64,000 nucleotides of DNA from Cyclobacteriaceae bacterium (GTDB lineage Bacteria; Bacteroidota; Bacteroidia; Cytophagales; Cyclobacteriaceae). A model generated the notes under the pieces. The model saw only the letters and a program-made list of their open reading frames with translations, had not been told where the DNA came from and made no database searches. The DNA is taken from contig JAEUTZ010000005.1 of assembly GCA_016787725.1 (NCBI GenBank), forward strand, positions 1 to 64,000, read 5' to 3'. The position numbers and the translations under genes were made by a program. Shown here one piece after another: positions 9,151 to 17,492 of this stretch (position 1 is its first letter; each line of letters begins with the position of its first letter).

Positions 9151-10170
9151 ATGTCTCGCTTTTTTACCTATAAGTTCGATCACATCCTCTTTTGGATACT
9201 CACTGTTTCATTTCACACTTATACCCGCTTACCCTGGATTAACAAAGCCGGGTTTGGACAATTTTTTCTTGAAATCATCATCCGGAATGGGCTGTTAGCC
9301 TGTTCCATTTACCTCGCCTTGCTGTTTTCCCTTCCGAAGATCACCAACGGAAGAAATATTTGGCTAGGGGTATCCGGATTGTTGTTCGCTGTCATCCTTT
9401 ATGTTACCGGCAAAAATATACACGATGCTTATGTATATGGGTATGTGTTTGCCGACAGTTCGAGACAAGGGTTCTTTCATAATACTTTTTATAATTTGTC
9501 AATCATCCTGTTCTATTTGACGTTTGCAACCACCCTCCACTTGAGCAAACAATGGTTTTTACAGCGCGAACTCATGCGCAAAATTGAAATCGAGAAGTTG
9601 AATACAGAATTGGAGTATTTACGTGCACAAATCAATCCCCACTTCCTATTTAATTCGATTAATACCATTTATTTTCAGATTGAAAAGCAGAATCAGGCCG
9701 CCCGTGAAACGTTGGGAAAATTTTCAGATATGCTCCGGTATCAACTCTACGAATGTGCCGGCAATGAAATTGCGATCGAAAAAGAAGTGCAGTACCTTCA
9801 AAACTATGTAGCCCTGCAAAAACTTCGGGTTAATGAAAACTATACTGTCAATTTTACGATTGGCTCAGACCTCAAAAATTTTCGGATTCCCCCATTGCTG
9901 TTGATCCCTTTTGTCGAAAATGCCTTTAAGCATGTGTCGCACTTTGCCGATAAGAAAAATGAGATCTCTATTTCGCTGGCCAAAGTAGATGATCAGGTTG
10001 ATCTGAAGGTTACGAATTCTACAGAAAACACGCCAATTGGAGAAGTTGGTGGCATTGGACTAAAAAATGTGACCAGGAGGTTAGATCTCATTTATGGTGA
10101 ACGATATTCACTTGCCATTAAAAATCAATCGCAAACCTATTCCATTACCTTAAAAATTCCGATTGTATGA
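9151..10170 (+). CDS. LytS-type sensor histidine kinase
   Basis: A 339-residue membrane kinase. Four hydrophobic segments fill residues ~10-140. A short coiled coil leads to the His_kinase domain with the H-box QINPHFLFNSINTI (~170), then the ATPase portion with IPPLLLIPFVENAFKHV and a G-box GGIGLKNVTRRL. It should autophosphorylate and pass the phosphate to the LytTR regulator that follows, whose start overlaps its stop by 4 bases. The signal is unknown. The start at 9151 (MSRFFTYKFDHILFW) fits the first membrane helix; the frame upstream encodes no conserved sequence. Confidence 0.9.
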   Translation: MSRFFTYKFDHILFWILTVSFHTYTRLPWINKAGFGQFFLEIIIRNGLLACSIYLALLFSLPKITNGRNIWLGVSGLLFAVILYVTGKNIHDAYVYGYVFADSSRQGFFHNTFYNLSIILFYLTFATTLHLSKQWFLQRELMRKIEIEKLNTELEYLRAQINPHFLFNSINTIYFQIEKQNQAARETLGKFSDMLRYQLYECAGNEIAIEKEVQYLQNYVALQKLRVNENYTVNFTIGSDLKNFRIPPLLLIPFVENAFKHVSHFADKKNEISISLAKVDDQVDLKVTNSTENTPIGEVGGIGLKNVTRRLDLIYGERYSLAIKNQSQTYSITLKIPIV

Positions 10171-10877
10171 ACCTGCGATGCATTATTGTTGACGATGAAC
10201 CTTTGGCCAGGAAAGGGCTGGGTGAATACGTGCAGGATATTCCCTATTTACAATGGGTGGGCTCCTTCGAAAATGCCATGCTGGCGGCAGACTTCCTGAA
10301 ACATAACTCCATTGATTTAATTCTGTTGGATATCCGAATGCCTAAAATTTCCGGCATCGAATTTCTGAAAAACCTGAAATCACCGCCTCTGGTGATTTTC
10401 ACCACGGCCTATCCCGAATACGCTCTGGAAAGCTATGAATTGGATGTCATTGATTACCTGGTGAAGCCCATTGCCTTTGAGCGATTTAAAAAAGCGATCC
10501 AAAAGGCGAACGACTATGCTGCGTTACGACAACATCTTAGCGCTTCGCAACCGGATTACTTTTTTATTAAATGTGATCACAAACTCGAAAAAATTGAATT
10601 TCCAAACCTGCTGCTGGTGGAGGCCATGGAGAACTATTGTATCCTGCACATACCGGGCCGTAAGCTGATCACCTACATTACTCTTACCCAAATGCAGCAT
10701 AAGCTACCTGCCGATCGATTCATGAAAGTGCACAAGTCTTTCCTTGTGGCATTGGATAAAGTCAAAAGCCTGGAAGGAAATCATTTGCAGGTAGGCACCT
10801 TACAAGTACCAATAAGTCGCAGCTTGAAATCTGAGGTGGCGAAAAGAGTACTTGGAAATAAGTTGATTAAACGATAA
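10167..10877 (+). CDS. LytTR-family response regulator
   Basis: A 236-residue regulator with a receiver domain (~3-115: IIVDDEPLARKGLG, phospho-Asp in LILLDIRMPKISG, switch Lys in YLVKPI) and a C-terminal LytTR DNA-binding domain (~130-230: LLLVEAMENYCILH, FMKVHKSFLVAL). It is co-transcribed with the LytS kinase (ATGA overlap). Targets are not apparent: I did not find the paired direct repeats typical of LytTR sites in the flanking intergenic regions. Confidence 0.92.
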   Translation: MNLRCIIVDDEPLARKGLGEYVQDIPYLQWVGSFENAMLAADFLKHNSIDLILLDIRMPKISGIEFLKNLKSPPLVIFTTAYPEYALESYELDVIDYLVKPIAFERFKKAIQKANDYAALRQHLSASQPDYFFIKCDHKLEKIEFPNLLLVEAMENYCILHIPGRKLITYITLTQMQHKLPADRFMKVHKSFLVALDKVKSLEGNHLQVGTLQVPISRSLKSEVAKRVLGNKLIKR

Positions 10878-10983
10878 CTACCCACTGTTGAAATTTTGAA
10901 AGGCAGTTCACCAAAACTTGCTTATTTTTCCATTCGTAAATGACACATGGAGAAATGAGATTTCAATCGCGTTGCTCAATAGA

Positions 10984-11688
10984 ATGAAAAAAATTCTTTT
11001 AGTTGAAGACGAAACCAGTGTTGCTGCCTTCATAAAAAAAGGGTTATCCGAAGAAGGATACGAAGTAAGCATAGCCCTGGATGGAAAAACCGGCTTGCAA
11101 ATGGCGCTCGCAAATTCATTTGATCTGATCATTTTGGATATCATGTTGCCGGAAGTTAATGGATTGGAAGTTTGTAGAACCATTCGGCTACAAAACAAAA
11201 GCGTGGCGATCTTATTCCTTACCGCGCTCGGTACATCTGAAAATGTAGTTGTCGGACTCGGTGCAGAGGCAGACGATTATTTGATTAAACCCTTTAAGTT
11301 CATTGAATTACTTGCCCGAGTTAAATCGTTGCTTCGAAGAGCGGATCAAGTTTTACCAGTAAAACTAGAGGAAGAAGTATTTACGATCGGAGACTTGGTA
11401 GTAAATAACTATTCCAAAACAGTAAAGCGGGGTGAACGTCTCATTTCCCTCACTTCCACAGAGTACCGGCTGCTTTTGTTGTTTATCCGAAATCAAAAGA
11501 AAGTATTGTCGCGTGTTGAAATATTAGAGGAGGTTTGGGGTATAAATTTTGATATGGCCACCAACGTAGTTGATGTTTATGTAAACTACCTTCGCAAGAA
11601 AATTGAAAAGGAGGGTATACCGAAATTGATTCACACGGTCATTGGGATGGGCTATGTATTGAAACAATCCGATGAGGACTCAAACTAA
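10984..11688 (+). CDS. OmpR/PhoB-family response regulator
   Basis: A 234-residue regulator. The receiver domain has ILLVEDETSVAAF, phospho-Asp in LIILDIMLPEVNGLE (~52) and Lys in DDYLIKPFK. The winged-helix output domain (~130-230) ends in VYVNYLRKKIEKEG and VIGMGYVLK. The start is set by the conserved MKKILLVEDE. It overlaps the following kinase gene by 17 bases, so the two are co-expressed. Its targets may include the UspA-like and SulP genes just downstream, but no operator repeat is certain. Confidence 0.92.
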   Translation: MKKILLVEDETSVAAFIKKGLSEEGYEVSIALDGKTGLQMALANSFDLIILDIMLPEVNGLEVCRTIRLQNKSVAILFLTALGTSENVVVGLGAEADDYLIKPFKFIELLARVKSLLRRADQVLPVKLEEEVFTIGDLVVNNYSKTVKRGERLISLTSTEYRLLLLFIRNQKKVLSRVEILEEVWGINFDMATNVVDVYVNYLRKKIEKEGIPKLIHTVIGMGYVLKQSDEDSN

Positions 11689-13051
11689 GATAGCGCTGAT
11701 ATTTTTTCTGGTATCCATGTCAACGATTCTGTTGCTCAGCGCCAGTGTATACTTTTTTATTATTCGTTACTCCTTTTCTGATTTTTACAAGCGATTGGAA
11801 ATTCGGGGCGTGGTAACTGCCAAAGCAGAACTCGATCAGGAAGAAGCCAGTGCTGCCGTTCTGCAGGAAGTGCGTGAAATGCATTTGGAAAAACTGCCTG
11901 AAGAAAAAGAATATTTCTATGAAATAACGCCCGGTAAAACATTCGATAACGAAGCCGCAGCGCTGCGTATCCCCTTGTCATTTTTTGATGACCTGATTCA
12001 AAACGGTGAAGCTACTTTTCAAAGCGGAAACACATTCTATGCCGGTATTAAGTACCAGGGCAAAAAAGGTTTGTATGCGGTCATTGTCTCCGCTGACAAC
12101 TATTATAATTACCACCATCTTACCTATCTCAGAAATATCTTCTTTGTGGGAATTGTTGCGGCCTCCCTATTCTCGCTGTCAATCGCATTTGTCTTCTCCC
12201 GTCAGGTTTTAAATCCCGTGAAAGAAATAACCGATCGGGTAAAAGAAATCAGCTCCAGGAATCTGCACTTGCGGTTGGAGTCAAAAAGAGTAAATGACGA
12301 AATCGGTGAGCTTGAAACAACGTTCAATAATATGCTGGATCGGTTAGAAACTGCCTTTGAAACCCAGAATAATTTCATTAGTAATGCATCGCACGAGTTA
12401 AGCACACCGTTAACTACCATTATTGGCGAAGCAGATGTAACCCTATCGAAGGAACGAAGTACCCAGGAATATGTTGAGTCGCTAAATGTGATTGTTAAAG
12501 AAGCCGAGCGGCTGGAAAAAATAACCAAATCACTTCTTTTTCTTGCACAAACCGGGTTTACAGGAACTTCTCAGAAATACGATAAAGTGCGGGTTGATCA
12601 ACTTATTTGGGATGTAAAAAGTACCATCGATAAATTAAATCCAAAGAACAAAGTCCAGCTTAACTTGAGTTTAATGCCGGAAGATCCAACGAAGTTGAAG
12701 ATTCGTGGAAATGAGCAGCTACTATTACTGGCGCTTACCAACATCGTAAACAATGCTTGCAAATATTCAAACAACCAGGTGGTTACACTTTCCATCGGTA
12801 CGCTGGAAGATAAAGTAATTATTATCGTGAAGGATTCAGGGATTGGAATTCCTGCCAACGAATTAAAATACATTTACGATCCATTCTTCAGGGCGTCAAA
12901 CACCAAAGAATATGAGGGCTATGGCATTGGTCTTCCGCTTACCCGCAACATTGTTCGACTCCACGCAGGAGAAATCAGCGTCACATCAAAAGTCAATCAG
13001 GGAACGGTGGTGCAACTCACGTTCCCCATCGGTAACTATTCCATAGGGTAA
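11672..13051 (+). CDS. HAMP-domain sensor histidine kinase
   Basis: A 459-residue inner-membrane kinase. The first membrane helix (~7-30) is followed by a periplasmic sensor of ~120 residues without recognisable cysteines or ligand motif, a second helix (~150-173), HAMP (~175-230, VLNPVKEITDRVKEISS), HisKA with NASHELSTPLTTIIG (H ~245) and HATPase_c with NNACKYSN, DSGIGIP and GYGIGLPL. It is the partner of the OmpR-type regulator that it overlaps. The architecture matches CusS/ArlS-like kinases; the stimulus cannot be read from the sequence. Confidence 0.92.
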   Translation: MRTQTKIALIFFLVSMSTILLLSASVYFFIIRYSFSDFYKRLEIRGVVTAKAELDQEEASAAVLQEVREMHLEKLPEEKEYFYEITPGKTFDNEAAALRIPLSFFDDLIQNGEATFQSGNTFYAGIKYQGKKGLYAVIVSADNYYNYHHLTYLRNIFFVGIVAASLFSLSIAFVFSRQVLNPVKEITDRVKEISSRNLHLRLESKRVNDEIGELETTFNNMLDRLETAFETQNNFISNASHELSTPLTTIIGEADVTLSKERSTQEYVESLNVIVKEAERLEKITKSLLFLAQTGFTGTSQKYDKVRVDQLIWDVKSTIDKLNPKNKVQLNLSLMPEDPTKLKIRGNEQLLLLALTNIVNNACKYSNNQVVTLSIGTLEDKVIIIVKDSGIGIPANELKYIYDPFFRASNTKEYEGYGIGLPLTRNIVRLHAGEISVTSKVNQGTVVQLTFPIGNYSIG

Positions 13052-13193
13052 GCGATTCACTTTCCCCATGCATCCCTTGGCGGATTCCAGGTCCAATTGT
13101 TAATTTTTTCATTCTTATCACATTTTAATCTCCTTCTTATCGTGCTCTAATGCACCCGGTCTAGATTTCGAGAAAATACAGACTGACGTGTTA

Positions 13194-13673
13194 ATGAAAA
13201 GAACGATCCTCCTTCCGACAGATTTTTCAATTGAATCTTTAAAATTTCTTGTGGAGGCTGTGCAATCCGTACAAATCGGCAGTGTCAATGTCGTGTTTCT
13301 TCACTGCGTCTATCTGCCTAATTCCATTCTGGATCTCCTATTCTTTTCAAAGAAAGAGTTGATCAAGAGGTTAGTCACACCCGCTTTTGAAGATGCCTGC
13401 AAAGTGATTCGGAGCAAATACGCATCGAAAATCAATTCTTTACGGATCGAAATATTTACAGGATTTACCCATTCCGCCTTTGAAAATTTTTTGGCAGGAA
13501 ACAAGATCGATGAAGTATTCGCGCCCAAAGGTTATCAATTACAGTTGCCCAAAAACAGCTTTGATCCCATGCCTTTTATTAATCGGTCTGGGTTGCCCAT
13601 TACTCAAGTAACGTGGAAACATGTCGGAGATACCCCCGAAAAAAATCAATTGGCAGAACTGTTTTTAATATAA
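13194..13673 (+). CDS. UspA-like universal stress protein
   Basis: A 159-residue single-domain protein beginning MKRTILLPTDFSIESLKF, the usual beta1 strand and Asp of UspA proteins. The C-terminal ATP-binding motif GxxGS is not clear, so it may belong to the non-ATP-binding group or be a diverged half-domain; most Bacteroidota Usp proteins are ~280 residues with two domains. It sits between a two-component system and a SulP transporter, which suggests a role in stress or ion-transport control. The ATG at 13194 is preferred; one at 13188 would add only two residues. Confidence 0.65.
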   Translation: MKRTILLPTDFSIESLKFLVEAVQSVQIGSVNVVFLHCVYLPNSILDLLFFSKKELIKRLVTPAFEDACKVIRSKYASKINSLRIEIFTGFTHSAFENFLAGNKIDEVFAPKGYQLQLPKNSFDPMPFINRSGLPITQVTWKHVGDTPEKNQLAELFLI

Positions 13674-13715
13674 AGAACCTCCAGGAAATGTGTAGCCATA
13701 ATAACACTAACTGCT

Positions 13716-15170
13716 ATGAGTAAGACGATGCAACCTACTACCGCCCTCCAACGACTTAAGCTATTTTTCACTTTTTTTGATAGTCGTTTTGAAGATCTGA
13801 AAAGCAGTAATTGGAGATCGACCGTGTACCGCGATTTCAGTGCGGGCCTTATTGTAGCCCTTACCGCCATTCCCATGGCCATGGGATTTGCAATGGCCAT
13901 GGGCTTACGACCAGAACAGGGAATCATAGCCGGAGCGCTAGCGTGTATTGTCGGACGAACTTTTGGAGGATCAAAATATCAGGTGTATGGACCTACCGCA
14001 GCCTTTATACCGGTAATCGCTGCGTTAATCAGTAAGTATGGCGAGCAGAACGGTGGCACCGCTGCCGAAGCGCATGGTTTCCTGGTATTGGTCTCAATCA
14101 TTGCCGGAGTAATCCTTATGATTCTGGGTGTTGCAGGACTTGGCAGATATGCCAAGCTCGTTCCCAATTCTATTGTAGTTGGGTTTACGGTCGGGATTGC
14201 AATTGCCATTGCCTTAACCAACGTGGAAGATATTCTTGGGATTGAGAGCTTTTCCGATACGTTGGGCCAGGATGAAAATATCAAAGGCGGATTGGTTCAT
14301 AACATTCAGGCAGCATTTGGCAACCTGAGTAAAATAAATGAATGGTCCATTCTAATTGGACTCGGCACCTTCTTCATAACACGCAGACTATTGAAGATTT
14401 CCATTTTCATTCCTGCACCACTTATCGCCATCGCTACGGCAACCGCGGCTACGGCCTTCTTGCTCCCCGGAAAAGGGATCATTCTTATCCGGGATATTTA
14501 CGGAAGTATTCCTAATAACTTCTTTATGTTCACAGGGCCAAGCATGCCCACCTTTACAATGTCTGTCCTAATTGATATCATCTATTTTGTATCGGCCATA
14601 GTTTTTGTTTCGGGGGTAGAGAGCTTGTTGTGCTCGTCCATGGCCGATCGCCTCGCGAACAACAACCGAACTCCGTTTAATCCGGATAAGGAATTCTGGG
14701 GTCAGGGTCTCGTGCAAATTATTACTCCCTTGGTGAATGGATTTCCTTGCACCGGAGCGTTGGCGCGAACTGCAACCAGTATTAAAGCAGGCGCTATGAC
14801 ACCCCTGGCCGGATATTTTAAAGGCGGGTTGAAACTCCTGATGGCGTATAATATAGCCCCCTATTTGGAATTAGTGCCTATGGCATGTATTGGTGGCATT
14901 TTGCTTTGGGTTGCTTCCAACATGATCAAGCGCAAAGAAATTAGAGAGGTGGTTGATACCGGAAAATTCGAAATGACCATGCTGATATATACTGCGATCA
15001 TGGTTCCTGTTACAGACTTCCTAACCGGTGTTCTTTCGGCCCTGATCATTTACTTCGTTGCGAAGAAGATTATTTCGCTTACTAAGAGACGTAAACGACC
15101 TACTAAATCTGAAGCACATTCTGAAAAAGTAACGGAGGCTGTGGAAGAGGAGGAAGAGATTACTGCTTAA
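13716..15170 (+). CDS. SulP family inorganic anion transporter without STAS domain
   Basis: A 484-residue polytopic transporter. The SulP signature region is seen early (DFSAGLIVALTAIPMAMGFA, then FGGSKYQVYGPTAAF). About 10-12 hydrophobic helices follow, including ALARTATSIKAGA. It should move sulfate, bicarbonate or another anion, possibly with Na+ or H+. The protein ends soon after the last helix in a Lys/Arg then Glu-rich tail (KVTEAVEEEEEITA), with no room for the ~100-residue cytosolic STAS domain of most SulP proteins. It is 42 bases downstream of the UspA-like gene and probably shares its transcript. Confidence 0.88.
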   Translation: MSKTMQPTTALQRLKLFFTFFDSRFEDLKSSNWRSTVYRDFSAGLIVALTAIPMAMGFAMAMGLRPEQGIIAGALACIVGRTFGGSKYQVYGPTAAFIPVIAALISKYGEQNGGTAAEAHGFLVLVSIIAGVILMILGVAGLGRYAKLVPNSIVVGFTVGIAIAIALTNVEDILGIESFSDTLGQDENIKGGLVHNIQAAFGNLSKINEWSILIGLGTFFITRRLLKISIFIPAPLIAIATATAATAFLLPGKGIILIRDIYGSIPNNFFMFTGPSMPTFTMSVLIDIIYFVSAIVFVSGVESLLCSSMADRLANNNRTPFNPDKEFWGQGLVQIITPLVNGFPCTGALARTATSIKAGAMTPLAGYFKGGLKLLMAYNIAPYLELVPMACIGGILLWVASNMIKRKEIREVVDTGKFEMTMLIYTAIMVPVTDFLTGVLSALIIYFVAKKIISLTKRRKRPTKSEAHSEKVTEAVEEEEEITA

Positions 15171-15177
15171 ACAACAC

Positions 15178-16164
15178 TCATCGAACCTTTGATGGACAAA
15201 CTCCAAATCGTTTCTTGAATGCAGCCGAGAAATGGTTTGGATTTTTGTAGCCCAGCGTACGAGCTACTTCGGTAACCAAATAGTCTTTCTCCTGTAAAAG
15301 CTCGCGGGCATACTCCATCCTTAGCTCCGTCAGGTATTCGAAAATGCTCTTGTTGAATACCTTTTTAAACAGGGCCATCAGCTTACTGGTATTAACACCA
15401 AACTCGCGCGCCAGATTTTCGAGAGAATGTTCCTCCAGAAAAGTCTTATTTAAATGCTCCTTTAGTCCCTGAACCACCTCAATATCTCTCGTGCCTGCTT
15501 CCGCAGAAAGGATGTCTTTGGAGTAATAAATGGAGTGTAACTGAATAAGAATTATTTGAACAAGCGAGGTTTCAATCATCAGCTGACCCAAGGAACCGGT
15601 TAACGGGCAATTGAAAACGTTTTGCAAGGCCCGTTCTTGCAATAAGGTAATGGGTGTGTACCGGTCACCAATAAAGCTTTCTCCATTTTGTACTTTCTTG
15701 CGAAGAAGGTCTGACCATCGCTCATTTTCTGGCAGAAATTGAAAGAGGTAGCCTGGTTTTACCGAAACATGTGCGATGTGAAAGGGTGCATGAGCAGGGG
15801 TGGTATGTATAAAAATATTGTTGGGATCGTATTTGAAATTCTGTGATCCATTAAAGGAGGCTATCCCATCATGATGCTTATTAACCGATGTCTTAACGTT
15901 ACCCTTTAGAAATAAACAGGTGCCGAACATATCGAGTCCCTCAGCGCTGGTATTGACAAACACGGCCTCCTGGTTTAACTCGCCCTCAGAAATCCTGACC
16001 GAGAAATTAGGAAGGTACATATCCTTTACTTTCACTTCGGTTACAGGATGCTCACCTTCACCTTTAACATTGAGATAGTACCCAAAAGGCCGAGTAGCGG
16101 TTTCCTGCTTCGGAATCTCAAGATTTGGGTTGTTGATTGTTGTGTATTGATAGTTACGATTCAT
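15178..16164 (-). CDS. AraC-family transcriptional regulator
   Basis: A 328-residue regulator. The N-terminal ~220 residues form an uncharacterised sensing domain. The C-terminal ~100 residues are an AraC double helix-turn-helix (HSLENLAREFGVNTSKLMAL and VARTLGYKNPNHFSAAFKKR). It is divergent from the cytochrome c gene at 16343. The intergenic region holds two 18-base direct repeats with 21-bp period, the layout expected for an AraC-type operator, so the cytochrome c operon is the likely target. It converges on the SulP gene with 7 bases between stops. Confidence 0.9.
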   Translation of the reverse strand: MNRNYQYTTINNPNLEIPKQETATRPFGYYLNVKGEGEHPVTEVKVKDMYLPNFSVRISEGELNQEAVFVNTSAEGLDMFGTCLFLKGNVKTSVNKHHDGIASFNGSQNFKYDPNNIFIHTTPAHAPFHIAHVSVKPGYLFQFLPENERWSDLLRKKVQNGESFIGDRYTPITLLQERALQNVFNCPLTGSLGQLMIETSLVQIILIQLHSIYYSKDILSAEAGTRDIEVVQGLKEHLNKTFLEEHSLENLAREFGVNTSKLMALFKKVFNKSIFEYLTELRMEYARELLQEKDYLVTEVARTLGYKNPNHFSAAFKKRFGVCPSKVR

Positions 16165-16262
16165 CCCCGGTCGGGCTTAAAATAGTAGTCATACAACGGA
16201 AGACTCCCCTTCAGGTTACGTTTCTTGCAGAATTCGCAAAATTTTTCATCCTCAAATAAAAA

Positions 16263-16301
16263 TTGATCCTGCGTAGGTCTTCCTTGATTTTGCGTAGGCT
16301 T
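16263..16301 (+). promoter_or_regulatory. Tandem direct repeats, putative AraC-type operator
   Basis: TTGATCCTGCGTAGGTCT (16263-16280) and TTGATTTTGCGTAGGCTT (16284-16301) match at 14 of 18 positions, all mismatches being C/T, with a 21-bp repeat period (two helical turns). A third TTGAT follows at 16301-16305. They lie 42 bases ahead of the cytochrome c ATG and between it and the AraC gene. Confidence 0.6.
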
Positions 16302-16342
16302 TGATTTTTCGCTTCCCGTTCAAATCACCAAACAAACGCAAC

Positions 16343-16936
16343 ATGAAAACGCATTTTCTTTCCCTGCTCGCTATAGTTATTCTGGCCTCGTGTCACCATT
16401 CCCCCAACCCGGAAACGAAAGCTGATCCGGTGGCGATGTCCCAGGAAGAGCTGATTAAGCGCGGAGCTTATCTGACTACAATTGGTGCCTGTCATGACTG
16501 CCATTCTCCAAAAATCATGACTCCACAAGGCCCGGAACCCGACCCTTCGCGATTGCTTTCAGGTCATCCCCAAAATGATCCAATTCCCGCAATTCCTAAT
16601 AGTCAGGATTGGATTTTGTTTTCACAGAATTTAACAGCCTTTGTAGGACCTTGGGGTGTTTCCTTTGCTGCCAATCTTACTCCGGATGATACCGGCACCG
16701 GCAACTGGACATTTGAACAATTTAAAACTGCCTTGCGAAAAGGAAAGTACAAAGGCTTGCAAACCGGTCGCGATCTGCTTCCGCCCATGCCCTGGCAAAT
16801 GTATCAGCATTTTACTGATGATGACATGCTGGCCATCTTTACCTACCTGCGCTCGCTTCCTAAAGTAAATAATCTGGTACCCATGCCCATTGCTCCGGAT
16901 AAAATCAACACCCTTGCCTCTGTTAAAACTAAATAA
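16343..16936 (+). CDS. Cytochrome c family lipoprotein (mono-haem)
   Basis: A 197-residue exported protein. The lipoprotein signal MKTHFLSLLAIVILASC places the acylated cysteine at ~17. One haem-c motif CHDCH is near residue 52; PPMPWQMYQHF (~150) offers the distal Met. The domain resembles gluconate/alcohol dehydrogenase cytochrome subunits and c-type cytochromes that accept electrons from periplasmic dehydrogenases. It is followed 8 bases later by a small exported protein, likely the same operon. Control by the divergent AraC regulator is likely given the repeats just upstream. Confidence 0.85.
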   Translation: MKTHFLSLLAIVILASCHHSPNPETKADPVAMSQEELIKRGAYLTTIGACHDCHSPKIMTPQGPEPDPSRLLSGHPQNDPIPAIPNSQDWILFSQNLTAFVGPWGVSFAANLTPDDTGTGNWTFEQFKTALRKGKYKGLQTGRDLLPPMPWQMYQHFTDDDMLAIFTYLRSLPKVNNLVPMPIAPDKINTLASVKTK

Positions 16937-16944
16937 AAGTCCCA

Positions 16945-17451
16945 ATGAAATCGTACTTCTTTTTCCTCATCACGATGACCCTAGTTTCATTCACCACCAA
17001 TCCCTCGCGGAAGCCGGTTAATGCGAATGCCTCGCAGGAATTGGCAACTCAATTGATAAAAGCCCTTCAATCAGGCTCAGCCAATGCCTATTTGTTGTTG
17101 ATCCCCTCGTTGGCGGATTTTAAAAAAGTAATGGAAGAAAATTCAGCATTCTATGGCAATAACCTGATCGCTGCGCAGCAAGCATTTGCACGCGATTATT
17201 CAGCTACATTAATTCCGGCCGTACGAAATTCCTTTGAAGGACTAATCGCAGAAGGAAAGCGAAGGGGCATCAATTGGAAACAGGTTTCGTTGGTAAGCTG
17301 GGAAACTAACAATGCCATTGAACAAGGACTAAGCCCCGCTATTTTTGTGATTGCCATCGAAGCACAGAACAAAATCTACCGCATCGAAATTGAAAAAGCC
17401 TTCTACTGGCAAGGTCAATGGAAAGCCAGCCAATTCATTAAGTTAGTTTAG
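16945..17451 (+). CDS. Exported protein of unknown function
   Basis: A 168-residue protein with a signal peptide (MKSYFFFLITMTLVSFTTNP). The mature part is largely helical in the first half (QELATQLIKALQSGSANAYLLLIPSLADFKKVMEENSAFYG), then strand-rich with a WKASQFIKL end, like many small Bacteroidota periplasmic proteins with a cystatin/NTF2-type fold. No catalytic motif is seen. It is probably co-transcribed with the cytochrome c gene and so under the same AraC control. Confidence 0.7.
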   Translation: MKSYFFFLITMTLVSFTTNPSRKPVNANASQELATQLIKALQSGSANAYLLLIPSLADFKKVMEENSAFYGNNLIAAQQAFARDYSATLIPAVRNSFEGLIAEGKRRGINWKQVSLVSWETNNAIEQGLSPAIFVIAIEAQNKIYRIEIEKAFYWQGQWKASQFIKLV

Positions 17452-17463
17452 TTTGTTTGTGTT

Positions 17464-17492
17464 ATCCTGCCCGATAAATCGGGCAGGATTTC
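17464..17492. terminator. Hairpin terminator between convergent genes
   Basis: A perfect 11-bp stem ATCCTGCCCGA / TCGGGCAGGAT (17464-17474 with 17479-17489) has a TAAA loop and short T-rich flanks on both sides. It probably stops transcription from both directions. Confidence 0.7.

Noticed and set aside
13860..13910. Inverted repeat around ATGGCCATGGG in the SulP gene
   Set aside because: It arises from coding the repeated residues MAMGFAMAMG and is not a regulatory site.
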